Position numbers and translations under genes: made by a program. A DNA stretch of 15,661 bases from Deltaproteobacteria bacterium (GTDB lineage: Bacteria; Desulfobacterota; Desulfobaccia; Desulfobaccales; 0-14-0-80-60-11). The notes under the pieces are model-generated. The model saw nothing but the letters and a program-made list of their open reading frames with translations. It did not search any database and had not been told where the DNA came from. The number at the start of each line of letters is the position of its first letter. Position 1 is the first letter of the stretch. Below, piece by piece: positions 8,571 to 15,164 of the stretch. The DNA lies in contig JAFDHU010000019.1 of NCBI GenBank assembly GCA_019308625.1, forward strand, positions 1 to 15,661, written 5' to 3'.

Positions 8571-8685
8571 AGGAAAGGATAAGGCTGTTTTTGTTTTGGA
8601 CTGCGCCCAGTGCCTATAAGTTTATTAAAATCCCTGAGTTTTTTCACCGGAGGGTGAGAAAGCAGACCAGTCCGGCGGCCCCATT
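8571..8685 (-). other. tamA-tamB spacer
   Basis: This 115-base gap between tamA and tamB is more AT-rich near tamB (TTTTAATAAACTTATAGG on the minus strand, about 8627-8610). It could hold a weak internal promoter, but no clear -35/-10 pair stands out. No ORF, RNA or strong terminator was seen. Confidence 0.3.
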
Positions 8686-10557
8686 TCAGAATGCCTGTCC
8701 AATGGTAAGATGAATGCGGTAGGAGGGGTCCTGACTGGGATCAATGCGGTTGGTGGGGAAGCCCACGTCTACACCCACCGGACCGATGGGCGTGGAGTAG
8801 CGCAGCCCGAAGCCCACGGAATAGCGGAGCTGGCCCAAGTCAATATCCTGGGTCTTGGAATAGACATTGCCGAAGTCAAAGAACAGGACTCCCCGGAACT
8901 CCTTGTAAAGGGGGATGCGGGCTTCCAGGCTGCCTTCCACCAGGGCTTCGCCGCCGATGGGCTCTCCGGAGGGGTTGCGGGGTCCCAGGCGGTCCAGGCG
9001 GTAGCCCCGCACGCTGTTGGCCCCTCCGGCGAAAAAGCGCTTGAAAATGGGAATTTCCTGAGTGCTCTGGATGGGTTCAATGAGGCCGAATTTCAGGCGG
9101 CCGGCCAACACCACCCCGGTTTTGCCCAGACTCACATATTTGCGGCCTTCCATCAGGGTGCGGCCGTACTGCAGATTGGCTCCCAGGATGTCGGTGGAGA
9201 GCTCTCCGCTGACAAAAAGAATCCAGCCTCGGGTGGGGTCCACCGGATTGTCGGTGGTGTCCTGCCGCAGACCCGCCTGCAGCATGGAGGAGGTAAAAGT
9301 CCTGCCGGTGTCGCTTTCCTTCAGGAGAAGCAGGGTGGCTGTAGGGATGTCAAAGGGGCGGGCAAATTCCAAGCCGTGTCCCACATACACCCGAATGGAC
9401 CAAGGCAGGTCCCGCTCAAACCTGGTCTGGGTGAAAAAGGCCCGGTCGTTGAATCCCGGCAAATCCCGGGTAAGGTAGCCGCCGGACAAGGAGAAGTCCC
9501 AAAAACTGGACCAAAGCTGGGGGTTGAGGAAGGAGGCCATGAGCCGGCTTTCCAGGCTGGAGTATTTGACGTCCACATCCAGGAGCCGTCCGCCGCCGCC
9601 CAGGTTGCGCCAGCGCAGGCCCAAGCGTCCCCGGAACTGGTCCTCGTCCCCGTACCCCAGCCCCACCTTGATGGACCTCTTTTTCCTTTCCACCACTTCC
9701 ACGGTGACGGGAATGGAACGCTGGGTCTCAGGCACCTCGGCAGGAGTCAGGGTGACGCTGCGGAACAGGTCCAGGTCATAGAGATGCCGCTGACTTTCAT
9801 AGAGTTTGGCCAGGGAGAAAAGCTCCCCCTTTTTGAAGGCCAGACGGCGGCGGATCAGGTAGTCCGGGGTCTGGCGCTTCCCCTTCAGACTGACTTCGCC
9901 GAAGTAACATTTCTGCCGGGGGGTCACGGTGAGGTTAATTTTAGCTGTGTTGAGCTTGTCGTCCAGATATACCCGGCCCTGCACCTGGGCCCGGGGATAG
10001 CCGTGATCCATCAGATAATCCAGATACAGCCGCTTCAGGTTCTCATACCGGTCTTCGCTGAACCGGTCTCCCACCTTGAGGGGCCATTCCTTCTGGAGCC
10101 CTGCCAACCCGGGCCGGACAGCCGGGTCGGTTACATCCACTTTGATGCTTTTCACCACCACATAAGGGCCTTCGTTGATATGGAGCACCACCCGGACCCG
10201 GCCTTCTTCGTCCTTGTGGATTTCAGGCTTGATGCTGGTGTGATAGAAGCCCTGGCGGCGGTAGAAGGCCTGCAAGCGTTCCAAGTCAGCCTCCAAATCG
10301 CCCGGACGGAAAGCCGGCTTTTTCCTCCAAGGCCAAAAGGAGGGCAGCGGCAGGGTAAGCTCTTCCTTCACTTTTTTGGCAGAAATGATTTTGGCCCCTT
10401 TGATCTTCAGAGAGACCAGAGTCAGAGGCGGCGGCTCGGCCGGATTTTCGATCGCCACCGCAGGGCCTGTGAGGAGCAGGAAGGCCAAGACCGCCAAGGC
10501 CAAGCCGAACCTTGACTGTTTCCGGTAAAACGCCGTGGGGTGCCTATCCTGCCACAT
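8686..10557 (-). CDS. tamA: TamA/BamA-family outer-membrane protein (Omp85)
   Basis: 623 aa, near the size of TamA (577 in E. coli) and smaller than BamA (about 800). A signal peptide spans residues 1-35 (LALAVLAFLLL, cleavage after PAVA). Three POTRA-like domains follow at about 45-128, 130-210 and 212-290. The 16-strand beta barrel starts near 295. The Omp85 lid-loop signature is present as FFAGGANSVRGYRL. The end (GLRYSTPIGPVGVDVGFP, final residue Phe) is the usual beta-signal region for Bam-dependent insertion. The first POTRA holds a Trp/Pro-rich insertion (PLPSFWPWRKKPAF). The start at 10557 has GAGG just upstream. Three POTRAs and tamB next door favour TamA over BamA. The segment upstream carries a palindromic repeat, so the promoter position is unclear. 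Confidence 0.92.
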   Translation of the reverse strand: MWQDRHPTAFYRKQSRFGLALAVLAFLLLTGPAVAIENPAEPPPLTLVSLKIKGAKIISAKKVKEELTLPLPSFWPWRKKPAFRPGDLEADLERLQAFYRRQGFYHTSIKPEIHKDEEGRVRVVLHINEGPYVVVKSIKVDVTDPAVRPGLAGLQKEWPLKVGDRFSEDRYENLKRLYLDYLMDHGYPRAQVQGRVYLDDKLNTAKINLTVTPRQKCYFGEVSLKGKRQTPDYLIRRRLAFKKGELFSLAKLYESQRHLYDLDLFRSVTLTPAEVPETQRSIPVTVEVVERKKRSIKVGLGYGDEDQFRGRLGLRWRNLGGGGRLLDVDVKYSSLESRLMASFLNPQLWSSFWDFSLSGGYLTRDLPGFNDRAFFTQTRFERDLPWSIRVYVGHGLEFARPFDIPTATLLLLKESDTGRTFTSSMLQAGLRQDTTDNPVDPTRGWILFVSGELSTDILGANLQYGRTLMEGRKYVSLGKTGVVLAGRLKFGLIEPIQSTQEIPIFKRFFAGGANSVRGYRLDRLGPRNPSGEPIGGEALVEGSLEARIPLYKEFRGVLFFDFGNVYSKTQDIDLGQLRYSVGFGLRYSTPIGPVGVDVGFPTNRIDPSQDPSYRIHLTIGQAF

Positions 10558-10588
10558 ATTCCTCAGAGCATAAAGTTGGTTGATAACT

Positions 10589-10636
10589 TGTCATTCTGAG
10601 GCCCCATGAGGGCCGAAGAATCTAGACCCTTCGCCT
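10589..10636. repeat. Palindromic dispersed-type repeat (GTCATTCTGAG...GAAGAATCT)
   Basis: TTCT-GA-GGCCC (10594-10604), loop CATGA, then GGGCC-GA-AGAA (10610-10620) forms a near-perfect hairpin, followed by TCTAGACCCTTCGC. The flanking wording (TGTCATTCTGAGG ... GAAGAATCTAGA) matches a small inverted-repeat element that I recall as scattered in intergenic regions of many bacterial genomes. That identification is from memory; only the palindrome is directly seen. It lies between the BamE-like gene and tamA. Confidence 0.5.
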
Positions 10637-10672
10637 CCGGCCCAGGGTGACCAGAGAATTCCCTTTTTGTTT

Positions 10673-11017
10673 TTAATTAATAACTCGAGGGAGGCCTGGA
10701 GCCATAAATCCGGTCTGCCGGGTCAGGGCTCCCGGTAAAGGGAGACTACCCCGGGAGCCGTCGTCCAGGGCGGTTTTTTCCACCGGTTCCCCCGCCAGTC
10801 TCACCACCTGGGTGGCGGTAGTCCCCACCTTTATCCGGCTTAAGGCCTGCACCCTTTCAAAAAAGAGGTCTTCGTTGAAGAAATCAATAAAGCCGCTGCC
10901 GCTCCAGGCATGCTGGCTGGCGCCTGTCAGGCAGACCAGAAGCAGCACCAGGCCTGCCAGCCATCGGCCTAGGTGCAGAAAATGGGAATTTGTATCTCGC
11001 AGCGGCCCCAACGGCAT
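10673..11017 (-). CDS. Small secreted protein with a BamE/SmpA-like motif
   Basis: 114 aa from the ATG at 11017, 17 bases after the helicase stop. An AGGG lies only two bases upstream and AAGGA lies about 13 bases away. Residues about 18-38 form a signal peptide (GRWLAGLVLLLVCLTGA, cleavage likely near HAWS). The only Cys is inside the hydrophobic core and not at a lipobox +1, so it is probably not a lipoprotein. The segment FFNEDLFFERVQALSRI, then KVGTTATQVVRLAGEP, resembles the first helix-turn of BamE/SmpA domains (I..GMT..QV...LG.P). Homology fades after TALDDGSRG, where a perfect inverted repeat sits, and the rest (PLPGALTRQTGFMAPG) has no familiar pattern. The 3' end may be frameshifted or worn. 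The reading frame extends upstream into the helicase gene, but that part is only overlap. Confidence 0.5.
   Translation of the reverse strand: MPLGPLRDTNSHFLHLGRWLAGLVLLLVCLTGASQHAWSGSGFIDFFNEDLFFERVQALSRIKVGTTATQVVRLAGEPVEKTALDDGSRGSLPLPGALTRQTGFMAPGLPRVIN
10727..10759. repeat. Perfect 9-bp inverted repeat in the 3' end of the BamE-like gene
   Basis: GGCTCCCGG (10727-10735) and CCGGGAGCC (10751-10759) are exact reverse complements with a 15-base loop. The hairpin falls where the BamE-like similarity ends. No T-run follows on either strand, so it is not a classic terminator. Confidence 0.6.
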
Positions 11018-11034
11018 ATCCCTGAGACTTTTCC

Positions 11035-13911
11035 TTATTTGCCGGCCGGTTTCAGGACTCGGGGTTGGAGTTCGGGGAAAAGTGCCGGTTGTCGGCGCCG
11101 CCTGGGGCCGCCAGCAGGTTTTTCGGGATTCACCGCGGCCGCCAGGGGTGAGAGTCGGGTGTGCCGCCGGACGCCCCAAAGGGTCCGTTGGCGGGCCCGG
11201 GTGAGGATAACCTGACAGCGGGCCCGGGTCAAGCCGACGTAAAACAGGCGGCGCTCCTCTTCGGGGTCGGCCGGCTCACTCCCGTCTGGTGCAAAGGGCA
11301 GCAGGCCGGCCTCGCACCCGGCGATGAACACGTAGGCAAATTCCAGGCCCTTGGCCGCATGCAGAGTGAGGAGTTTGACTTTTTCGGCGGCCAGATCCAG
11401 GTCGTCCCAGTCCGGCCCCACTCCTTCCCGGGCTTGCTGACAAGGTATGCCGGCGGCGGTGAGATTCCGCTCCAGCTCCTCCCCCAGGCTGTGGAGGCGG
11501 TAAAGCACGGCGATGTCTTTGAAGCCGATTCTGCCGGACTCCTGATAGCGCAGCCGTCCATCCTCCAGACTGCGGTGACTCAGCCCTCCCACCAGCCGGT
11601 CAATCTCCCGGGCAATGGCTCGGGCTTCGCCCTCGGCGGTAGGTGTCTCCCGTAAGATTACCGGCAGGTCCCCGGGACAGCGGCTCACCATAGGCTCCAC
11701 GGCGGAGCCGTTGGCTGCCAGGAGACGCTCGGCCGCCCTCAGCAGGGGGGCGGGCAGGCGATAGGTGTCGGCCAGTCGGTATCTGACCGCCCGGGGCCAG
11801 TCTTCCTCAAAACGGACGAAATATTCCGGCTTGGCCCCCCGGAACCCGTAAATGGCCTGGTCAGGGTCGCCGATCACCATAATTTCGGCGTCCGGGGCGG
11901 CCAGGGCCCGGAAGAAGCGGTACTGGGCTTCGTTGACATCCTGGTATTCATCCACCAGCAGGTGGCGGAAGCGCCGGCGATAGCGGCCCTGGAGGTCCGG
12001 GTCCCGGAGCAGCAGCAGCGTGGGCCGGGCGATGAGGTCTTCAAAATCCCACCGGCCCTCCTGGGCCAGCCGGGCTTCGTAGCGGCGGTAGCCTTCCAGG
12101 GCTTTCCTGTGGTCGTCCGCCGCCAGATCCTCGGGATAAAGGAGCGCCTGCTTCCACTGCAGGATGGCTTGTTCCAGGTCCTTGGGGGGCAGGCCGACGT
12201 CCCGGGCGATGAGCCGGAGAAGCTCCCGGCGCTGGGGCTCGGTGAGCATCTCCCGCTCAAGCCCGGCCTCGGTGAGTATCTGGTGTCCCAAGGCATGGAA
12301 GGTCTTGATGGTGAGGCGCTCCAGCCCGGGGAAATCGGGAACCAGACTTTGGAGGCGTTCAGCCATCTCTGCCGCGGCCTGGCGGGTGAAGGTCACGGCC
12401 AGAATATGCTCCGGCGGCACCCGGCGCCGCTTCAGCAGGTAAGCCAAGCGGTGGGTGAGGGCCTTGGTTTTGCCGGTTCCCGGCCCGGCCTGCACGATGA
12501 GGGGGGAGCCGGCATGGCGCACCACCGCCTGCTGCCTGGGATTTAAGCCCGCCAGCAGACGATCGCCTTCTCCGGCGTAATCTGTGGGGCTTTCCTGCAA
12601 CGTCGGCACCGGTTCAGGTGCGGGGGCGGGAAACTCCTGTGATTCCAGGGCGGAGGGGAGCGGGTGTTCATCCGGCAGGCTCCAGAACACGGTCTGGCCC
12701 AGGTGGCGCCGGCGTTCTTCCGGGGTCAGCAGGCGGACATCCCCATAGACCCCGTCGTAGCCCGCAGCGATATGGACCTGCCCTTGGCGCATCTTGTCCA
12801 GGGCGTAGGCCAGGAGGGCGCCCCCGGCTTGGGCTACCTCCTCCAGGGGAACAGAGCGCAGGATGGCCAGCTCCGGCCCCAGCTCGGTGAGCAGACGGAA
12901 ATAAAGCTGCTTCACCTTTTTGGTGTCCGGGTTGGCCTGCAGTACCTCTCCCAGAATTTCCGGCAGGGCGATGAGGGACTCAAAAGGCTTGGCCTCAGAG
13001 GGAGCAACATCAGGGTCCCGGTCTGCCAGGTCCAGGACGCGGTGCATCACCCCCAGGGTCAAGGGCTTGCCGCAGCGGGGACAGCACCCTCCCAGGCGTT
13101 TGGCTTCCTCCGGGGCCAGCCGCAGGTCGCACTTGCGGTGTCCGTCCAGGTGGTATTTGCCTTCCTGGGGGAAGAACTCGATGGTGCCGGCAAAGCCTTC
13201 TTTGGTGCGGAGGGCCCGGGCCAGGTCGGCATAAACCGGCGGGGTGAGAAAGATATTGGCCTCCCGCCCCACCTTCTGAGGAGAATGGGCGTCAGAATTG
13301 GACACCAGCAGGTAGCGGTCCAGCTGGCTCACCCGCCAGTTCATGGGGGGATCGGAAGACAGGCCGGTCTCCAAGGCGAAGATCTCTCCGGTGTATTCCT
13401 CGAAACACTCCTCCAGGGAGTCAAAGCCGCTTTTGGCCCCCAACACCGAGAACCAGGGGGTCCAGATGTGGGCCGGGATAACCAGGCCGTCGGGGTCTGC
13501 CTCCAGAGTCAGTTCCAGGACATGTTTGGCGTCCAGTCCCAGGATGGGGCGGCCGTCAGCGGTGACGTTGCCCAGGCGGGCCAATCGCTGGGACAGGCGC
13601 TGGGCCGCCTCCAGGCCGGAGAGCACCAGCAGCAGGTGCACTTTCCGCACCCGGCCGCCCTTTTTATAGATGGTGCTGACTTCGCCGGTGATGAGGAAAC
13701 GCACCGGCTGGACCTGCTCCCAGGCAGGCCCGCAGGTCACCAGCGGCAGGGCCAGGGAATGGTTCAGCTCATAGGTGCCCTCGGCCACGGGGGTAAGCTT
13801 CTCGTTAAGTTCCTTGAGCCAACCCGGGTGGGTGCAGTCCCCTGTGCCCACCACCTGCACCCCTTTGTAGCGTCCCCAGAGATCAAGATGTGACTTCCAT
13901 GTTGCGGCCAC
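11035..13911 (-). CDS. PHP-domain/UvrD-type superfamily I helicase fusion, N-terminus and 2B subdomain reduced
   Basis: 958 aa. Residues 1-420 are a PHP-type metallohydrolase of the TIGR00375 kind: GTGDCTHPG (22-30), IPAHIW (His148), Glu181, NSDAHSP (Asp207, His209), then a zinc knuckle C261..CCPRCG (276-281). Residues about 450-958 are an SF1 helicase: Walker A GPGTGKT (476-482), Ia TFTRQAAAEM, II DEYQD (654-658), III GDPDQAIYGFRG (681-692), IV ADTYR, V TLHAAKGLEF (849-858), VI EERRLFYVGLTRAR. Two things are odd. The usual first PHP motif (HxH at the very N-terminus) is absent, and the only start I find in frame is GTG at 13911. Only about 20 residues separate AGIPC (824) from motif V, where UvrD has about 200 including subdomain 2B. 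The role is probably DNA processing or repair; the ATPase motifs are intact, and strand separation is uncertain. Confidence 0.85.
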   Translation of the reverse strand: MAATWKSHLDLWGRYKGVQVVGTGDCTHPGWLKELNEKLTPVAEGTYELNHSLALPLVTCGPAWEQVQPVRFLITGEVSTIYKKGGRVRKVHLLLVLSGLEAAQRLSQRLARLGNVTADGRPILGLDAKHVLELTLEADPDGLVIPAHIWTPWFSVLGAKSGFDSLEECFEEYTGEIFALETGLSSDPPMNWRVSQLDRYLLVSNSDAHSPQKVGREANIFLTPPVYADLARALRTKEGFAGTIEFFPQEGKYHLDGHRKCDLRLAPEEAKRLGGCCPRCGKPLTLGVMHRVLDLADRDPDVAPSEAKPFESLIALPEILGEVLQANPDTKKVKQLYFRLLTELGPELAILRSVPLEEVAQAGGALLAYALDKMRQGQVHIAAGYDGVYGDVRLLTPEERRRHLGQTVFWSLPDEHPLPSALESQEFPAPAPEPVPTLQESPTDYAGEGDRLLAGLNPRQQAVVRHAGSPLIVQAGPGTGKTKALTHRLAYLLKRRRVPPEHILAVTFTRQAAAEMAERLQSLVPDFPGLERLTIKTFHALGHQILTEAGLEREMLTEPQRRELLRLIARDVGLPPKDLEQAILQWKQALLYPEDLAADDHRKALEGYRRYEARLAQEGRWDFEDLIARPTLLLLRDPDLQGRYRRRFRHLLVDEYQDVNEAQYRFFRALAAPDAEIMVIGDPDQAIYGFRGAKPEYFVRFEEDWPRAVRYRLADTYRLPAPLLRAAERLLAANGSAVEPMVSRCPGDLPVILRETPTAEGEARAIAREIDRLVGGLSHRSLEDGRLRYQESGRIGFKDIAVLYRLHSLGEELERNLTAAGIPCQQAREGVGPDWDDLDLAAEKVKLLTLHAAKGLEFAYVFIAGCEAGLLPFAPDGSEPADPEEERRLFYVGLTRARCQVILTRARQRTLWGVRRHTRLSPLAAAVNPEKPAGGPRRRRQPALFPELQPRVLKPAGK

Positions 13912-14055
13912 CTTACCACAAAACCGGCCCCGATGCCAATTGGCGGCGTTCTCTCCGGAAGAGGCCCGGCTGGCGGAACCCGGATTTTTTCAACTTTCTC
14001 AGGGGAAATGCCGATGCAGAAAACGGCGACACCCAGCCCGCAACCTGGCAATTAA

Positions 14056-14084
14056 CTGATAATTGTGATAAAAATTAATTTCAA
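14056..14084 (-). promoter_or_regulatory. Candidate sigma70 promoter for the helicase fusion
   Basis: On the minus strand TTGAAA (14084-14079), a 17-bp spacer and TATCAG (14061-14056) lie in the AT-rich core. Initiation near 14049 would give a leader of about 140 nt before the GTG start at 13911. Confidence 0.38.
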
Positions 14085-14090
14085 AAAATT

Positions 14091-14120
14091 TTGACCGGTA
14101 TTGGGGTAATAAGGTAAATT
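14091..14120 (+). promoter_or_regulatory. Candidate sigma70 promoter for the response regulator
   Basis: TTGACC (14091-14096), an 18-bp spacer and TAAATT (14115-14120) sit directly beside the divergent promoter on the other strand. The leader to the regulator start would be about 200 nt and includes two small hairpins. Confidence 0.38.
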
Positions 14121-14327
14121 TCCTGGAAAAAGTAAGGGGTCTGCCCCTTCCTGAACACTTGCACCGATAACGCCGCGGCCAGAAGAAAGCTCCGGCTTCG
14201 GCAACTGGCGGAGGTTGAAACAGGAAGCGGGGGCAGCTTGCCCGGCGAAAAATGTAAGACAGGCGAATCACTGCGCTTGTCAAGGCAGGTTTCCATGGCC
14301 AGGAGCAGGCATCCAGGGAGGGAATTC

Positions 14328-14981
14328 ATGAGCATCAAGATTATCATTGTTGATGATCACCAGATAGTGCGGCAGGGGCTCTCAACCCTGTTGGCCAAAG
14401 AGCCCGATATGGAAGTGGTGGCCGAGGCGGAAAACGGCCGGAGAGCGGTCCAACTGTCTAAAGAACTGTCCCCCCATGTGGTCATCATGGACGTCAACAT
14501 GCCCGACCTGAACGGCATTGAAGCCACCCGCCAGATTCTGCATGCCTCCCCAGCCATCAAGGTGATCGCCTTGTCCATGCACACCGACCGCCGCTTTGTG
14601 GTGAATATGCTCAAAGCCGGCGCCTCCGGTTATCTCCTCAAAGATTGCGCCTTTGAGGAACTGGCCAATGCCATCCGGCTGGTCATGGCCAACAAGACTT
14701 ACCTCAGCCCGGGAGTCTCTGACATAGTAATCAAGGACTATGTCCAGGGTCTGGCTACCCCGAGTTCGTCGGCCTTCTCTGTGCTCACCAACCGGGAACG
14801 CGAGGTGCTGCAGCTTATGGCGGAGGGGAAAACCACCAGCCAGATCGCCGAACTTCTGCACATCAGCGTAAAGACTGTGGAGACCCATCGCCAGCAGGTG
14901 ATGCACAAACTGGGGATACACAGCATCGCCGAACTCACCAAATATGCCATCCGGGAAGGTCTGACGTCCCTGGACACCTGA
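14328..14981 (+). CDS. NarL/FixJ-family response regulator with LuxR-type DNA-binding domain
   Basis: 217 aa; a two-component transcription regulator, cytoplasmic. The receiver domain (residues 3-120) has the acidic pair Asp9-Asp10, the phospho-acceptor Asp55 in MDVNMPD, the switch Ser83 and Lys105 (LLKD), so all phosphorylation residues are present. A linker leads to a LuxR-type helix-turn-helix from about 150 (LTNREREVLQLMAEG, then TTSQIAELLHISVKTVETHR). The ATG at 14328 has GGGAGG 6-7 bases upstream. The frame stays open upstream, but without similarity. No histidine kinase is in the window, so its partner and targets are unknown. The downstream gene has its own promoter and is separated by hairpins, so the regulator is probably monocistronic. 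Confidence 0.93.
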   Translation: MSIKIIIVDDHQIVRQGLSTLLAKEPDMEVVAEAENGRRAVQLSKELSPHVVIMDVNMPDLNGIEATRQILHASPAIKVIALSMHTDRRFVVNMLKAGASGYLLKDCAFEELANAIRLVMANKTYLSPGVSDIVIKDYVQGLATPSSSAFSVLTNREREVLQLMAEGKTTSQIAELLHISVKTVETHRQQVMHKLGIHSIAELTKYAIREGLTSLDT

Positions 14982-15001
14982 GCCTCCTTCCCAGCTACCT
15001 G

Positions 15002-15075
15002 CGGCTTTTTAGAGCCGGGCCCACCTGAGGTCAGCAAGGCTGCCTCAGGGTTTGCCTGGGGAAAAAACCAGGCAA
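15002..15075 (+). terminator. Three tandem hairpins after the response regulator
   Basis: Three stems stand in a row. CGGCT/AGCCG pairs 15002-15006 with 15013-15017. CCTGAGG-T-CAGC/GCTG-CCTCAGG (15024-15049) is an 11-bp stem with one bulge and a 3-nt loop. TTGCCTGG/CCAGGCAA (15052-15075) is an 8-bp perfect stem. None has a clean T-run after it (the last is followed by GTCCCGATTGTAGTTTCC). They could end transcription weakly or stabilise the mRNA 3' end. Confidence 0.45.
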
Positions 15076-15082
15076 GTCCCGA

Positions 15083-15111
15083 TTGTAGTTTCCTCTTAAT
15101 GCCCTTAAAAT
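15083..15111 (+). promoter_or_regulatory. Candidate sigma70 promoter for the right-edge gene
   Basis: TTGTAG (15083-15088), an optimal 17-bp spacer and TAAAAT (15106-15111, 5 of 6) lie directly after the tandem hairpins. The predicted start near 15118 would give a leader of about 45 nt before the GTG at 15165. Confidence 0.5.
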
Positions 15112-15164
15112 CCAAGTTCGTGTGAATTGCCTTTTAAGGGGCGGAGCCGGCGGGAGGTGTGGCG

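Larger units (their letters stand above)
13912..14327. other. Divergent control region between helicase fusion and response regulator
   Basis: 416 bases with no convincing gene in any frame. An AT-rich core (about 14050-14125) carries candidate promoters facing both ways. Two short hairpins lie toward the regulator: AAGGGG-TCTG-CCCCTT (14134-14149) and GGGCA-GCT-TGCCC (14231-14243). No riboswitch consensus was recognised. The stretch 13912-14000 was searched in all three minus frames for the missing PHP HxH motif and none was seen. Confidence 0.5.

Noticed and set aside
8710..10515. 601-codon open frame on the plus strand, antisense to tamA
   Set aside because: It mirrors the codons of tamA in a GC-rich genome where antisense stops are rare. 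Its translation is low in hydrophobic order, rich in Gly/His/Gln/Ala, and has no recognisable domain, while the minus frame is a clear Omp85 protein.
11018..11179. Upstream extension of the BamE-like gene inside the helicase gene
   Set aside because: The added residues are Pro/Arg/Thr-rich overlap from another frame. The signal peptide begins after the ATG at 11017.
12664..13893. 409-codon open frame antisense to the helicase fusion
   Set aside because: Same composition effect. The minus strand encodes all helicase motifs and the PHP motifs.
14121..14327. Riboswitch (c-di-GMP or cobalamin type) in the response-regulator leader
   Set aside because: Only two short hairpins are visible; none of the conserved aptamer motifs was seen.
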